DNA of 64,000 nucleotides from Taibaiella soli (GTDB lineage: Bacteria > Bacteroidota > Bacteroidia > Chitinophagales > Chitinophagaceae). The DNA is taken from the NCBI RefSeq assembly GCF_003236175.1, contig NZ_QKTW01000016.1, forward strand, positions 252,482 to 316,481, in the 5' to 3' direction. The notes under the pieces were generated by a model. It made no database searches and had not been told where the DNA came from. It saw nothing but the letters and a program-made list of their open reading frames with translations. The translations under genes and the position numbers were made by a program. Shown here in pieces: positions 35,551-43,012 of this stretch; position 1 is the stretch's first letter, and the number at the start of each line of letters is the position of its first letter.

Positions 35551-36480
35551 ATGAAAACTGGGTTTTTCAAAAGCATGTTGTTTGCGTTTTTAACTTTTTC
35601 ATTTAATGAATCAGTTATTGCGCAGTGTAGATTAGATTATTCCAATTATCAGTTAGTTTTTGAAGAGAATTTTGACAATATCTCCTCGATAAATCAGCTT
35701 GCTGGCAGATCGATGTTTCGTCATGACGAACCTGGATGGGGATGGGGCGACGTTCGCAATGCAAATGGGACATACCAGAGCTATGGAGAGTATTATGATC
35801 AGAGCCAGGTGTCAATACAACCAGGTGGTATTTGGAGCCATTCTTGGCTGCCATATACGTATAGCAGTCCAACTTTGGGATATGCAAATGGAGATTTGGC
35901 CAAAAGCTCTCTCGACTGGGGCAATTCAATTCAGCGGGTTTGTTATGCAGGGTTCGATGGTCGAATACAATGTTTCACCAGATATGGTACCTCGTGGGCG
36001 CATGCGTGGATAGACGACTATTGGAATACGGATGAATATTCTTCTTTTAACAGTAATCAGAACTCAAACACAAGTGCGTCAGTAAAATTCGGTTTTGACG
36101 CCGGAGATCGGAGTAAGTTCTACACCAGAAAAGACAATCATCTAGCATACTTCAAGTATGAAAATTGTGAGGTGTTAAATCCTGTAAATAATAGCTGGCG
36201 TAGTTTAAATAGACTAGGTATAGTACAGGCAGCACTAGAGACGGAAAAAATTGATATCTATCCTAATCCCGCCAATGACATTTTACATATTCGCGGGCTT
36301 AAGAATTCAGGCTCCTTTAAAGAGATAAAGATATTTAATGTTTCTGGAAGCCTTGTTTCGCAAATTACCTCAAGAGATGATGAGCCCGCGGTCAGTCTGG
36401 AGAAACTAAGTCCTGGCATATATGTCATGGAAGTGGATTATAACGGAGGAAAACACCATTTCAAATTTTCAAAACAATAA
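35551..36480 (+). CDS. T9SS type A sorting domain protein, secreted
   Basis: A 309-residue exported protein. The signal peptide (MKTGFFKSMLFAFLTFSF to IAQ) is followed by a ~200-residue region rich in Trp, Tyr and Ser (GWGWGDVRNANGTYQSYGEYYDQ; SWAHAWIDDYWNTDEYSSFN). I do not recognise a family for that region. The last ~75 residues are a type IX secretion sorting domain: IDIYPNPANDILHI, IKIFNVSGSLVSQI, LSPGIYVMEV and a basic end (HHFKFSKQ). It should be exported through the T9SS and retained on or released from the surface. A GT39-type gene starts six bases after the stop, so both are likely co-transcribed. The region is AT-richer than its neighbours. Confidence 0.88.
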   Translation: MKTGFFKSMLFAFLTFSFNESVIAQCRLDYSNYQLVFEENFDNISSINQLAGRSMFRHDEPGWGWGDVRNANGTYQSYGEYYDQSQVSIQPGGIWSHSWLPYTYSSPTLGYANGDLAKSSLDWGNSIQRVCYAGFDGRIQCFTRYGTSWAHAWIDDYWNTDEYSSFNSNQNSNTSASVKFGFDAGDRSKFYTRKDNHLAYFKYENCEVLNPVNNSWRSLNRLGIVQAALETEKIDIYPNPANDILHIRGLKNSGSFKEIKIFNVSGSLVSQITSRDDEPAVSLEKLSPGIYVMEVDYNGGKHHFKFSKQ

Positions 36481-36486
36481 GCCAGA

Positions 36487-37956
36487 ATGAGATTATCAAT
36501 GGCGAGTTGTTTGAAAAAAAATTGGGAGATAGTTGTCATTTCGTTCATAGGTTTTGTTTTAAGGATTTACATAACACATTTAGACCCGTTCCTACACGAT
36601 TGGGATGAACGTTTTCATGCTTTGGTGGCTAAGAACATGATGAAGTATCCTTTGAAACCTATGCTGAATGCAACTCCTGTAGCGGATTATGATCCAAACA
36701 TGTGGTGCTGTAATAGCGTTTGGCTGCATAAGCAGCCACTATTTATGTGGCAGATGGCATTAAGTATGAAAATTTTTGGGGTCTCCGAATACACTATACG
36801 TTATCCTAGCGCGTTGTTTGGTTTCTTGATAATTCTTTTGACTTACCGAATTTCAATATTGCTTACTGAAAATAAGCAGATAGCAATAATAGCCTCACTC
36901 CTCGTGTGCTTTTCCAATTATCAATTAGAGCTTATTTCTGGTCGTATTGGGATGGACCATAACGATATGTCTTTTTGCTTTTACACGCTGGCAAGTATTT
37001 GGGCGTATATGGAGTATCTGAAAAAGAACAAATGGTATTGGGTGCTATTAATTGGAATATTTTCAGGGTGTGCGGTATTGAACAAATGGCTCACTGGACT
37101 TTTAGTTTATTCTGCCTGGGGAATTGACGTTCTTATCCAGTTTTACAAAAGCAAAAGTTGGAAAACGTTGATTCCTATTCTTTGTTCAACGATGACATGT
37201 TGTATGGTTTTTCTTCCGTGGCAGTTCTTTATCCTTTACAAGTATCCGGAAATAGCCAGGTATGAGTATGCATATAATTCAAAACATATTACCGAAGTGG
37301 TCGAAGCCCATTCCGGAAGTATATTTTTCTATGTAAGGAACTTTCATCTTTATTTTGGCGGTTATATCTGGACACTGGGGCTCATTGGACTTTTTTTACT
37401 GGCACGAACAAAGTGGGATTTCAAGATAAAATATTCGCTAGTGTTATACACGGTAATAACTTTCGCGTTTTTCTCGTTCGTTGTAAAAAGCAAACTTCCA
37501 ACATACTTTTTTGTAGTGGCACCCATAATCAACATATTTATGGCGGTCGGTATTCTCTATTTCGTTAGGCTGTTTGGCAACAAATTTGTTTCGTTTCTTG
37601 CAGTCTCTTGTTGTCTGTTTCTTGTGCTGAATCCCAGAGATCTATATCGTTATAGGAGAACCAATACGGAGCAGTTAATCAAGAACTATAACACCAACAT
37701 TTATAAGCATCTTAATGAGGTTCTTCCCAAGGGAACGAAAGTCATTATTAACGTGAACGCATTTGAACACACTGAGGTAATGTTTTACAATGATGGTATC
37801 ACAGCGTATCATTGGTGGTTAAGCAATGACGATATTGACAGGTTAAGCAAAACACACACGAGAATAGCAGCGTTTGAAAATCATGGAAATTATGTGTTGC
37901 CAGATTACATCGTCAGGTATCCGTATTTAGATATTATTCCAATAAAGTTGAGATAG
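36487..37956 (+). CDS. GT39-family (ArnT/PMT-like) membrane glycosyltransferase
   Basis: A 489-residue polytopic protein. The catalytic-type acidic motif is present in the first periplasmic loop (HDWDERFHALVAKNM), followed by WLHKQPLFMWQMALSMKIFGVSEYTIRYPSALFG, the classic pattern of PMT_2/ArnT enzymes that use polyprenyl-phosphate sugars. There are about 10-12 transmembrane helices and a C-terminal soluble domain (from about residue 400). It should glycosylate a lipid, glycan or protein on the periplasmic side. The gap of only six bases from the T9SS cargo gene hints at a shared job, but the substrate is not known. Confidence 0.85.
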   Translation: MRLSMASCLKKNWEIVVISFIGFVLRIYITHLDPFLHDWDERFHALVAKNMMKYPLKPMLNATPVADYDPNMWCCNSVWLHKQPLFMWQMALSMKIFGVSEYTIRYPSALFGFLIILLTYRISILLTENKQIAIIASLLVCFSNYQLELISGRIGMDHNDMSFCFYTLASIWAYMEYLKKNKWYWVLLIGIFSGCAVLNKWLTGLLVYSAWGIDVLIQFYKSKSWKTLIPILCSTMTCCMVFLPWQFFILYKYPEIARYEYAYNSKHITEVVEAHSGSIFFYVRNFHLYFGGYIWTLGLIGLFLLARTKWDFKIKYSLVLYTVITFAFFSFVVKSKLPTYFFVVAPIINIFMAVGILYFVRLFGNKFVSFLAVSCCLFLVLNPRDLYRYRRTNTEQLIKNYNTNIYKHLNEVLPKGTKVIINVNAFEHTEVMFYNDGITAYHWWLSNDDIDRLSKTHTRIAAFENHGNYVLPDYIVRYPYLDIIPIKLR

Positions 37957-38065
37957 GTAGTAAGTAGATGAAATTTATCTTGGTATGGAAAGGCGATAGC
38001 TTGAATGATTTTTAGCGGGCAAACAACTTGGCAGGTACAGTTCAAAACATCTCAAACTTTAAACA

Positions 38066-38094
38066 AAACAGGCGACTCAATGAGTCGCCTGTTT
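38066..38094. terminator. Bidirectional terminator between the GT39 and transketolase genes
   Basis: AAACAGGCGACTCA / TGAGTCGCCTGTTT, a near-perfect palindrome between convergent genes. Confidence 0.82.
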
Positions 38095-38113
38095 CAATAT
38101 TAGTATACTAAGA

Positions 38114-39082
38114 TTATTTACCTTTTCTCGCAATTGCTTTTTCTGCAGCAGCAATGATATTTTCTTTAGTCAGACCATATTTTTTCAGCAGGTCTGTTGG
38201 TTTTCCGCTTTCGCCAAAAGTATCCATTACCGCAACATATTCGTGAGGAACCGGACATTCGCGGGCGGCAACGTTTGCGATGCTATCACCGAGACCGCCA
38301 TTGATCTGATGTTCTTCTGCAGTTACAACAGCGCCTGTTTTTTTGATTGATTTCAGTACAGCTTCTTCATCCAGTGGTTTGATGGTATGAATATTGATCA
38401 GCTCAACGGAAATGCCTTTTGCATCCAGTTCTTTTGCCGCTTCTACAGCAATCCAAACGAGGTGACCACAAGCGAAGATTGTTACGTCAGAACCTTCAGC
38501 CAGAACCTGTGCTTTACCGATTTTGAAATCGCTGCCGTCTTCAGCGGTAAAGTTTGGCCATTTCGGACGACCGAAACGCAGATACACCGGGCCATGATGC
38601 TCAGCAATTGCCATTGTTGCTGCTTTAGTCTGGTTGTAATCGCAAGGAACAATTACCGTCATACCTGGCAGCATTTTCATCATGCCAATATCTTCGAGTA
38701 CCTGGTGTGTAGCACCGTCTTCACCCAATGTAAGGCCAGCATGCGACGCACAGATTTTTACATTCTTGTCGCTATAAGCAACAGACTGGCGGATCTGATC
38801 GTAAACGCGGCTGGTAGAGAAGTTTGCGAAAGTTGTAGTGAACGGAATTTTACCACCGATAGTCATACCTGCAGCAACACCGATCATATTAGCTTCGGCA
38901 ATACCACATTGTACAAAACGTTCAGGAAACTCCTTAATGAAGGCGTTCAGTTTCAAAGATCCTGCGAGGTCGGCAGTAAGTGCCACCACATTCGGATTCT
39001 TACGGCCTGCTTCCAAAATACCGTCGCCAAATCCGGCGCGGGTTTCTTTTTCATTTAATGGCTTAATATCCTGAATAGACAT
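38114..39082 (-). CDS. Transketolase C-terminal subunit (split transketolase)
   Basis: A 322-residue protein covering the pyrimidine-binding and C-terminal domains of transketolase: RAGFGDGILEAGRKNPNVVALTADLAGS, QCGIAEANMIGVAAGMTIGGKIPFTTTFANF, SHAGLTLGEDGATHQ and a C-terminal AEEHQINGGLGDSIANVAA. It should pair with a separate N-terminal, ThDP-diphosphate-binding subunit (~280 residues), which in many Bacteroidota sits directly upstream. Here the upstream gene is SUI1, so the partner is elsewhere. It acts in the pentose phosphate pathway or, if paired differently, in a DXS-like reaction, though the sequence fits transketolase best. Confidence 0.9.
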   Translation of the reverse strand: MSIQDIKPLNEKETRAGFGDGILEAGRKNPNVVALTADLAGSLKLNAFIKEFPERFVQCGIAEANMIGVAAGMTIGGKIPFTTTFANFSTSRVYDQIRQSVAYSDKNVKICASHAGLTLGEDGATHQVLEDIGMMKMLPGMTVIVPCDYNQTKAATMAIAEHHGPVYLRFGRPKWPNFTAEDGSDFKIGKAQVLAEGSDVTIFACGHLVWIAVEAAKELDAKGISVELINIHTIKPLDEEAVLKSIKKTGAVVTAEEHQINGGLGDSIANVAARECPVPHEYVAVMDTFGESGKPTDLLKKYGLTKENIIAAAEKAIARKGK

Positions 39083-39189
39083 ATGTGAGTATTGTAAAAG
39101 TTGCGCAAAAGTAAGACAATATTATTTGCTATTGAAGATCGAATTTGCTCGCGCCAGGAGTTCTTCTGCTTTGGAGGAGCCGAGAAGGC

Positions 39190-39531
39190 TTATTTAGTCT
39201 GTGAATAACCCCATTCTTTCAGCCAACCCAGGATTTTTGCCCTATAATCGCCCTGAATGATAATGAAGCCGTCTTTTACACTGCCGCCGGTACCACATTT
39301 GGTTTTCAATTGTTTGCCCAGTGCGTCCAGATCTTCCGCCGTCCCAACAAACCCATCGACGAGCGTTACTACTTTGCCGGCGCGCTGTTTGGTGTCCAGC
39401 TTTACTCTCAGTTTCTGTTTTTCTTTCGGTAGTGTCTCGGCAGCGGTATTTTCTTCTTCGTAATCGTTATAAAAATCCTGGTTGGTAGAATAAACCAGTC
39501 CATCTGTCCGACCTTGATGTTTTTTTGACAT
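39190..39531 (-). CDS. SUI1/eIF1-like translation initiation factor
   Basis: A 113-residue protein with the SUI1 fold: QKLRVKLDTKQRAGKVVTLVDGFVGTAEDLDALGKQLKTKCGTGGSVKDGFIIIQGDYRAKILGWLKEWGY, matching the YciH family (R-x-[GK]-K-x-V-T-x-[IV]-x-G and KKxCGxGGxVKD motifs). An acidic, flexible N-terminal ~35 residues precedes it. YciH is a non-essential initiation-fidelity factor. The start at 39531 is used because the residues encoded upstream of it do not look like family sequence. Confidence 0.9.
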   Translation of the reverse strand: MSKKHQGRTDGLVYSTNQDFYNDYEEENTAAETLPKEKQKLRVKLDTKQRAGKVVTLVDGFVGTAEDLDALGKQLKTKCGTGGSVKDGFIIIQGDYRAKILGWLKEWGYSQTK

Positions 39532-39865
39532 AATTCTAGGGATTTTGATGTAAAGATGTGCAATTTCTCCATTCCGGAGCACAAAAATGCCGCCGGTAGA
39601 CACCAGGCGGCGCTCATTTGGTTAATAAACCTTTGCAGGTTATCATTTATCGGCAAAAAGCAGAATAATATTAATTGATTCGTTTGTTCAGACCGGAGAA
39701 CAGCAAAAGGTTTGTTTAAAAATCGTTCCCACAGTAAATGAAAATAACGGCGCTAACTCTATCATGAATTTAAGCATATTTATCCGTATTTGTCGTTAAA
39801 ATGTAATTTTTTTGGAATGGGAAAAACAGCAGCAGATATTCCACAAATGCCGCCCGGTCGGATTT
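39532..39865. other. Gap between the SUI1 gene and a glycosyltransferase gene
   Basis: 334 bases; no gene, tRNA or strong hairpin seen on either strand. It should carry the SUI1 promoter on the minus strand. Confidence 0.5.
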
Positions 39866-40954
39866 TTACAGGCGATGAAGCCAGGTATCGAGCACAACTC
39901 GGTATTGAGTGAAATCGCGTATTGAAAAACGCGCGTCAAATCGGAAGTTTTGGGTTTGTAAAAGGCATTTCTTTAAATCGAAATCATTCTGGGTTGAGTG
40001 AAGAAACTGCCCGGAGCGAAATAACTCTTTGGCGAGATATTCCTGTTCTGTCTGGCCTGGCGTGGGAATGAGCACTGCTTTTTTTCCGAGTGCGGCAATG
40101 TCCATCAAAGAAGAATATCCGCTTCTGCAAATTACCAGCGAAGCTTTTTCCAGCAGTGGTTGCAAATCTCTTTGTGAAAGTCTGCCGAAATACTGCACAT
40201 GTGCCGGAATCTCTTTGGGTTTGGCTGCTGCATCAGAACCTGCTATAAAAATGACCGGTTGCGAAATCTGATCTAATTGTTCCCAGATTTTTTCAGCAAG
40301 CATACTTCGCTGTGGTTCAGGACCCGAAAGCAGGATTAAAATATGTGCCTCGCTGGTTTGAAATGGTGGCTCAAACTGCGACAGTAATCCAAGGTAGCGG
40401 ACGTTCGCGGGCAATGATTTTGGATGACCAAGGCTGCCACTGAGGTTTGCGGTCTTATTTACGTCAGGAATCCAGCATTCTGAAAACCGGTTCAGGAAAC
40501 GGTAATGTTGTGGTCGTAAAAGCGAATCCACTGCATTTCCGAGACCTGTTTGGACCTGCAATTGATGTGTTATAATGACGCTTGGGATGGTTTCATGGAA
40601 AAGCCCGTAACGATTGTCTGAAATAATGCCGTCGAAATGATGAATTTTCGCCTGCTCCTGCAGCCATTGGTGTTCTTTGTTGACCGTTTGGAGGATACGA
40701 GGCACTTGTTTCAGCAGTTTGGTCATAAATGCTGCGGGGTGGCGTGAATAGGAAACGTTATAGCCCTCCAGCGACAATGAGGGAATAGAAGGAAAATATT
40801 CCGTTAAAAATTTAACTTGGCTATTATTGCCAGCGATAGTAACGCAGTGGCCGAGACTCCTTAAATACTTGATTAGCGGAACACATCGGGTAGTGTGCCC
40901 AAGGCCCCAATCAAGCGGTGCAACGAGAATTTGTTTGCTATGCGGAGTGATCAA
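39866..40954 (-). CDS. GT-B fold glycosyltransferase (GT28-like)
   Basis: A 362-residue predicted UDP-sugar glycosyltransferase. The N-terminal loop VAPLDWGLGHTTRCVPLIKYLRSLGH is the G-x-G-H motif of this group. The C-terminal half has LLEKASLVICRSGYSSLMDIAALGKKAVLIPTPGQTEQEYLAKEL, the donor-binding signature (R-[SG]-G-x-x-[ST]-x-x-[DE]-x-x-x-x-x-x-x-x-x-x-P-x-P-G-Q-x-E-Q). No membrane segment. It is a different subfamily from the enzyme at 7500-8528. It stands alone, divergent to a small lipoprotein gene; acceptor unknown. Confidence 0.82.
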   Translation of the reverse strand: MITPHSKQILVAPLDWGLGHTTRCVPLIKYLRSLGHCVTIAGNNSQVKFLTEYFPSIPSLSLEGYNVSYSRHPAAFMTKLLKQVPRILQTVNKEHQWLQEQAKIHHFDGIISDNRYGLFHETIPSVIITHQLQVQTGLGNAVDSLLRPQHYRFLNRFSECWIPDVNKTANLSGSLGHPKSLPANVRYLGLLSQFEPPFQTSEAHILILLSGPEPQRSMLAEKIWEQLDQISQPVIFIAGSDAAAKPKEIPAHVQYFGRLSQRDLQPLLEKASLVICRSGYSSLMDIAALGKKAVLIPTPGQTEQEYLAKELFRSGQFLHSTQNDFDLKKCLLQTQNFRFDARFSIRDFTQYRVVLDTWLHRL

Positions 40955-40991
40955 ATATCCTTATTTTTACAACAAAAGTAGCAGATTAATA

Positions 40992-41138
40992 ATGCGGAAT
41001 AAGACAAGCAAAATAGTTGTTTTTTTAATGAGCGTATTAATGGCTGGAATGATGCTTGAAGGGTGCAGCAGCAGCAAGAATTGCGGTTGTGGTACTGATC
41101 TCAACAAAGTTTACAAGCCGGTTAAGCAACATCGCTAA
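40992..41138 (+). CDS. Small lipoprotein (48 residues)
   Basis: Starts MRNKTSKIVVFLMSVLMAG, followed by the lipobox LEGC; the mature part is SSSKNCGCGTDLNKVYKPVKQHR after the lipidated Cys. Shape and length match the many short Bacteroidota outer-membrane lipoproteins. Function unknown. It lies in front of a short hypothetical gene (12-base gap). Confidence 0.65.
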   Translation: MRNKTSKIVVFLMSVLMAGMMLEGCSSSKNCGCGTDLNKVYKPVKQHR

Positions 41139-41150
41139 AATTGACTTTTT

Positions 41151-41393
41151 ATGTGGCAGGACCGTGGAAAAGTTTGGATGCATTATCTCAATGATATTAT
41201 TGCTGCAGATCTTTATTCTGCAGTGTTCCTTTCGTCTTATATGCGCCATTCGGTCATTACGCGCCACTACGTAAATTTTCTGGAGGTAATTGACCTGCAG
41301 AAATATAAAGTGATCCGGAAGTTTCCCAAAGTGAAGGCGGCGATTAAAGACCGCAGTAATATTCCGTTTGTATTTGTAATTGGTAAAAACTAA
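41151..41393 (+). CDS. Hypothetical 80-residue protein
   Basis: Begins MWQDRGKVWMHYLNDIIAAD; compact, mixed helix/strand, basic C-terminal half (RKFPKVKAAIKDRSNIPFVFVIGKN), no signal peptide. No family recognised. Probably co-transcribed with the small lipoprotein 12 bases upstream. A later start at the second Met (MHYLNDI) is equally possible. Ends 13 bases before a repeat. Confidence 0.55.
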   Translation: MWQDRGKVWMHYLNDIIAADLYSAVFLSSYMRHSVITRHYVNFLEVIDLQKYKVIRKFPKVKAAIKDRSNIPFVFVIGKN

Positions 41394-41406
41394 TTCTTTG
41401 CGATAA

Positions 41407-41478
41407 TTGTAGAGACGTTGTATGCAACGTCTCGGGTTATGCATGTAAATTAGAGCGTAGCATCCTGCGTCTCTACAA
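41407..41478. repeat. Palindromic intergenic repeat (GTAGAGACG type)
   Basis: Outer inverted repeat TTGTAGAGACG (41407-41417) / CGTCTCTACAA (41468-41478) encloses an inner hairpin GAGACGTTG / CAACGTCTC (41412-41433, TATG loop) and a GAGCGTAGCATCCTGCGTCTC-like second half. This type of sequence resembles REP-like palindromes found in many bacterial genomes. Confidence 0.75.
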
Positions 41479-41492
41479 AAAAATTTGTTGGT

Positions 41493-41894
41493 ATGAGTGA
41501 AAAATTAAGACTGGACAAGTATCTGTGGGCGATTCGTGTTTTTAAAACACGTACACAGGCTACGGCTGCTTGTGACGAAGGAAAAGTAAAATTGAACGGA
41601 GCCTCTGTAAAACCTGCGAGACCGGTCGCTTTGGGCGATCGCTATGATATAAAAACTCCCGCCAGGAAATGGACGATTGAAGTAACTGGATTATTGCAAA
41701 ACCGCGGATCTTACGAAGTGGCTATTCAAAACTATGTAGACCTTACTTCGGAAGAGGATTTGAAAATGAATCAGCAAATGGCCAGCAGTTTCTTTACGGG
41801 TAAGCGCCTCAGCAAAACAGGTCGCCCGACTAAGAAACAGCGGCGCGACCTGAATGAATTTATGGGAGGAGACGAAGCCCCCGAAGATCTTTAA
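41493..41894 (+). CDS. RNA-binding S4 domain protein (Hsp15-like)
   Basis: A 133-residue protein whose first ~60 residues are an S4 domain: RLDKYLWAIRVFKTRTQATAACDEGKVKLNGASVKPARPVALGDRYDI, matching the R-L-D-x-x-L-W...R-[ST]-x-A-x-x-x-x-x-x-G-x-V-x-x-N-G-x-x-x-K-x-S pattern of Hsp15 (HslR). Hsp15 recycles stalled 50S subunits carrying nascent chains. The C-terminal tail is basic then acidic (KTGRPTKKQRRDLNEFMGGDEAPEDL). It overlaps the convergent lipoprotein gene by four bases. Confidence 0.9.
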   Translation: MSEKLRLDKYLWAIRVFKTRTQATAACDEGKVKLNGASVKPARPVALGDRYDIKTPARKWTIEVTGLLQNRGSYEVAIQNYVDLTSEEDLKMNQQMASSFFTGKRLSKTGRPTKKQRRDLNEFMGGDEAPEDL

Positions 41895-42925
41895 TACAAG
41901 GTTGAGAAATCTCCCGGAATGGTTTGTATCCAGTTCTGACCATTGTCTTCACTGCGGTACAGACCATCGCTCGTAGCAAGATAGTAGTATTGTTTTGTTA
42001 CATCGTTTTTGTAAACATCATCTTTACCTGCAATGGCGCGAACAGATGTGTTATGTGCCAGGCCGTTGTTTGCCGGAACAAAGTTTCCGTTTACCAGACG
42101 GTATACGCCGTAGCCTTTAGTGCCTACAAACAGATCTTGGTCATAAGGAGCATAAGTTGCATACAACGGAACGTTCGGCAGGGTACCACCATATTTTTTC
42201 CAGATTACACCACTGTCTTCGCTATGCCATACCCCTTGTGAACCGCTATAGTCGGTAAGAAGCAGGGTATTTCCCATATGGCTGAGGTAGTAATAAGTAG
42301 AGCTGGATGTTGGTAACCCTATCGGATTGATACGGATCCAGTCTGCGTTTTTAGAAACACGGGCGTACAAATAGCCATCAACATTGCTATGTGCAAACAG
42401 AAGGCCGTTTTGCAGCTGTGTCAGCGATGTGGTAGCGCGGATCTGCATGGTGTCGTTATAAACCATCGTGTCGATGATCCATGTTTTACCATTGTTCTCA
42501 CTATACACAATGCCGTTGGTCGGATGGTTGTTGCTATAACCTTCAGATGCCAGATATACGCGACCATGGTCGGGAACATCAAGCATGATCGATTGCCACA
42601 TACCTCTTTTGGTAACGCTGGAATCCGTCGGGTTGAAATTGCCGCCGTCGTTCAGGCTTAAATGTGTATTAGATTTTACAAAAAGCAGATTGTTGCCTGA
42701 AGTAATAATGGAGCGGTCCGGATAACCGTCTGGTGGAAAGATAAGTTTTATGGAATCACCAGTATTGGTATTCCATAAAGCACCTTGCTCATCACCTATA
42801 TACAAACCGTAGGGTTTTTTGATAACTGAATCATTATCAATGCCATTCTTTTTATGACAACTCTGAATTCCTATCACAACCAGCGCGAGAATGGCCAGCT
42901 TATAGAAACGGTAAGCTTTTCGCAT
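41891..42925 (-). CDS. Secreted lipoprotein with sialidase/BNR-like beta-propeller
   Basis: A 344-residue lipoprotein: signal peptide with lipobox (VIGIQSC). The rest is beta-rich with repeated BNR-like motifs of Ser/Asp-x-Asp/Asn-x-Gly-x-x-Trp: SLNDGGNFN, YSENNGKTWI, HSEDSGVIWKK and YRSEDNGQNWI. Such propellers occur in sialidases and in non-catalytic surface proteins; no sialidase catalytic residues were identified, so a catalytic role is not claimed. The start at 42925 is used because the signal peptide begins there. Confidence 0.8.
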   Translation of the reverse strand: MRKAYRFYKLAILALVVIGIQSCHKKNGIDNDSVIKKPYGLYIGDEQGALWNTNTGDSIKLIFPPDGYPDRSIITSGNNLLFVKSNTHLSLNDGGNFNPTDSSVTKRGMWQSIMLDVPDHGRVYLASEGYSNNHPTNGIVYSENNGKTWIIDTMVYNDTMQIRATTSLTQLQNGLLFAHSNVDGYLYARVSKNADWIRINPIGLPTSSSTYYYLSHMGNTLLLTDYSGSQGVWHSEDSGVIWKKYGGTLPNVPLYATYAPYDQDLFVGTKGYGVYRLVNGNFVPANNGLAHNTSVRAIAGKDDVYKNDVTKQYYYLATSDGLYRSEDNGQNWIQTIPGDFSTLY

Positions 42926-43012
42926 GGAAAAAATTTTTACCAAGTTTATAAAAATAAGTTTAAAAATCAAACATATAGTCTCTTTGATAAGACGACTAAA
43001 AAGTGCTAATGG

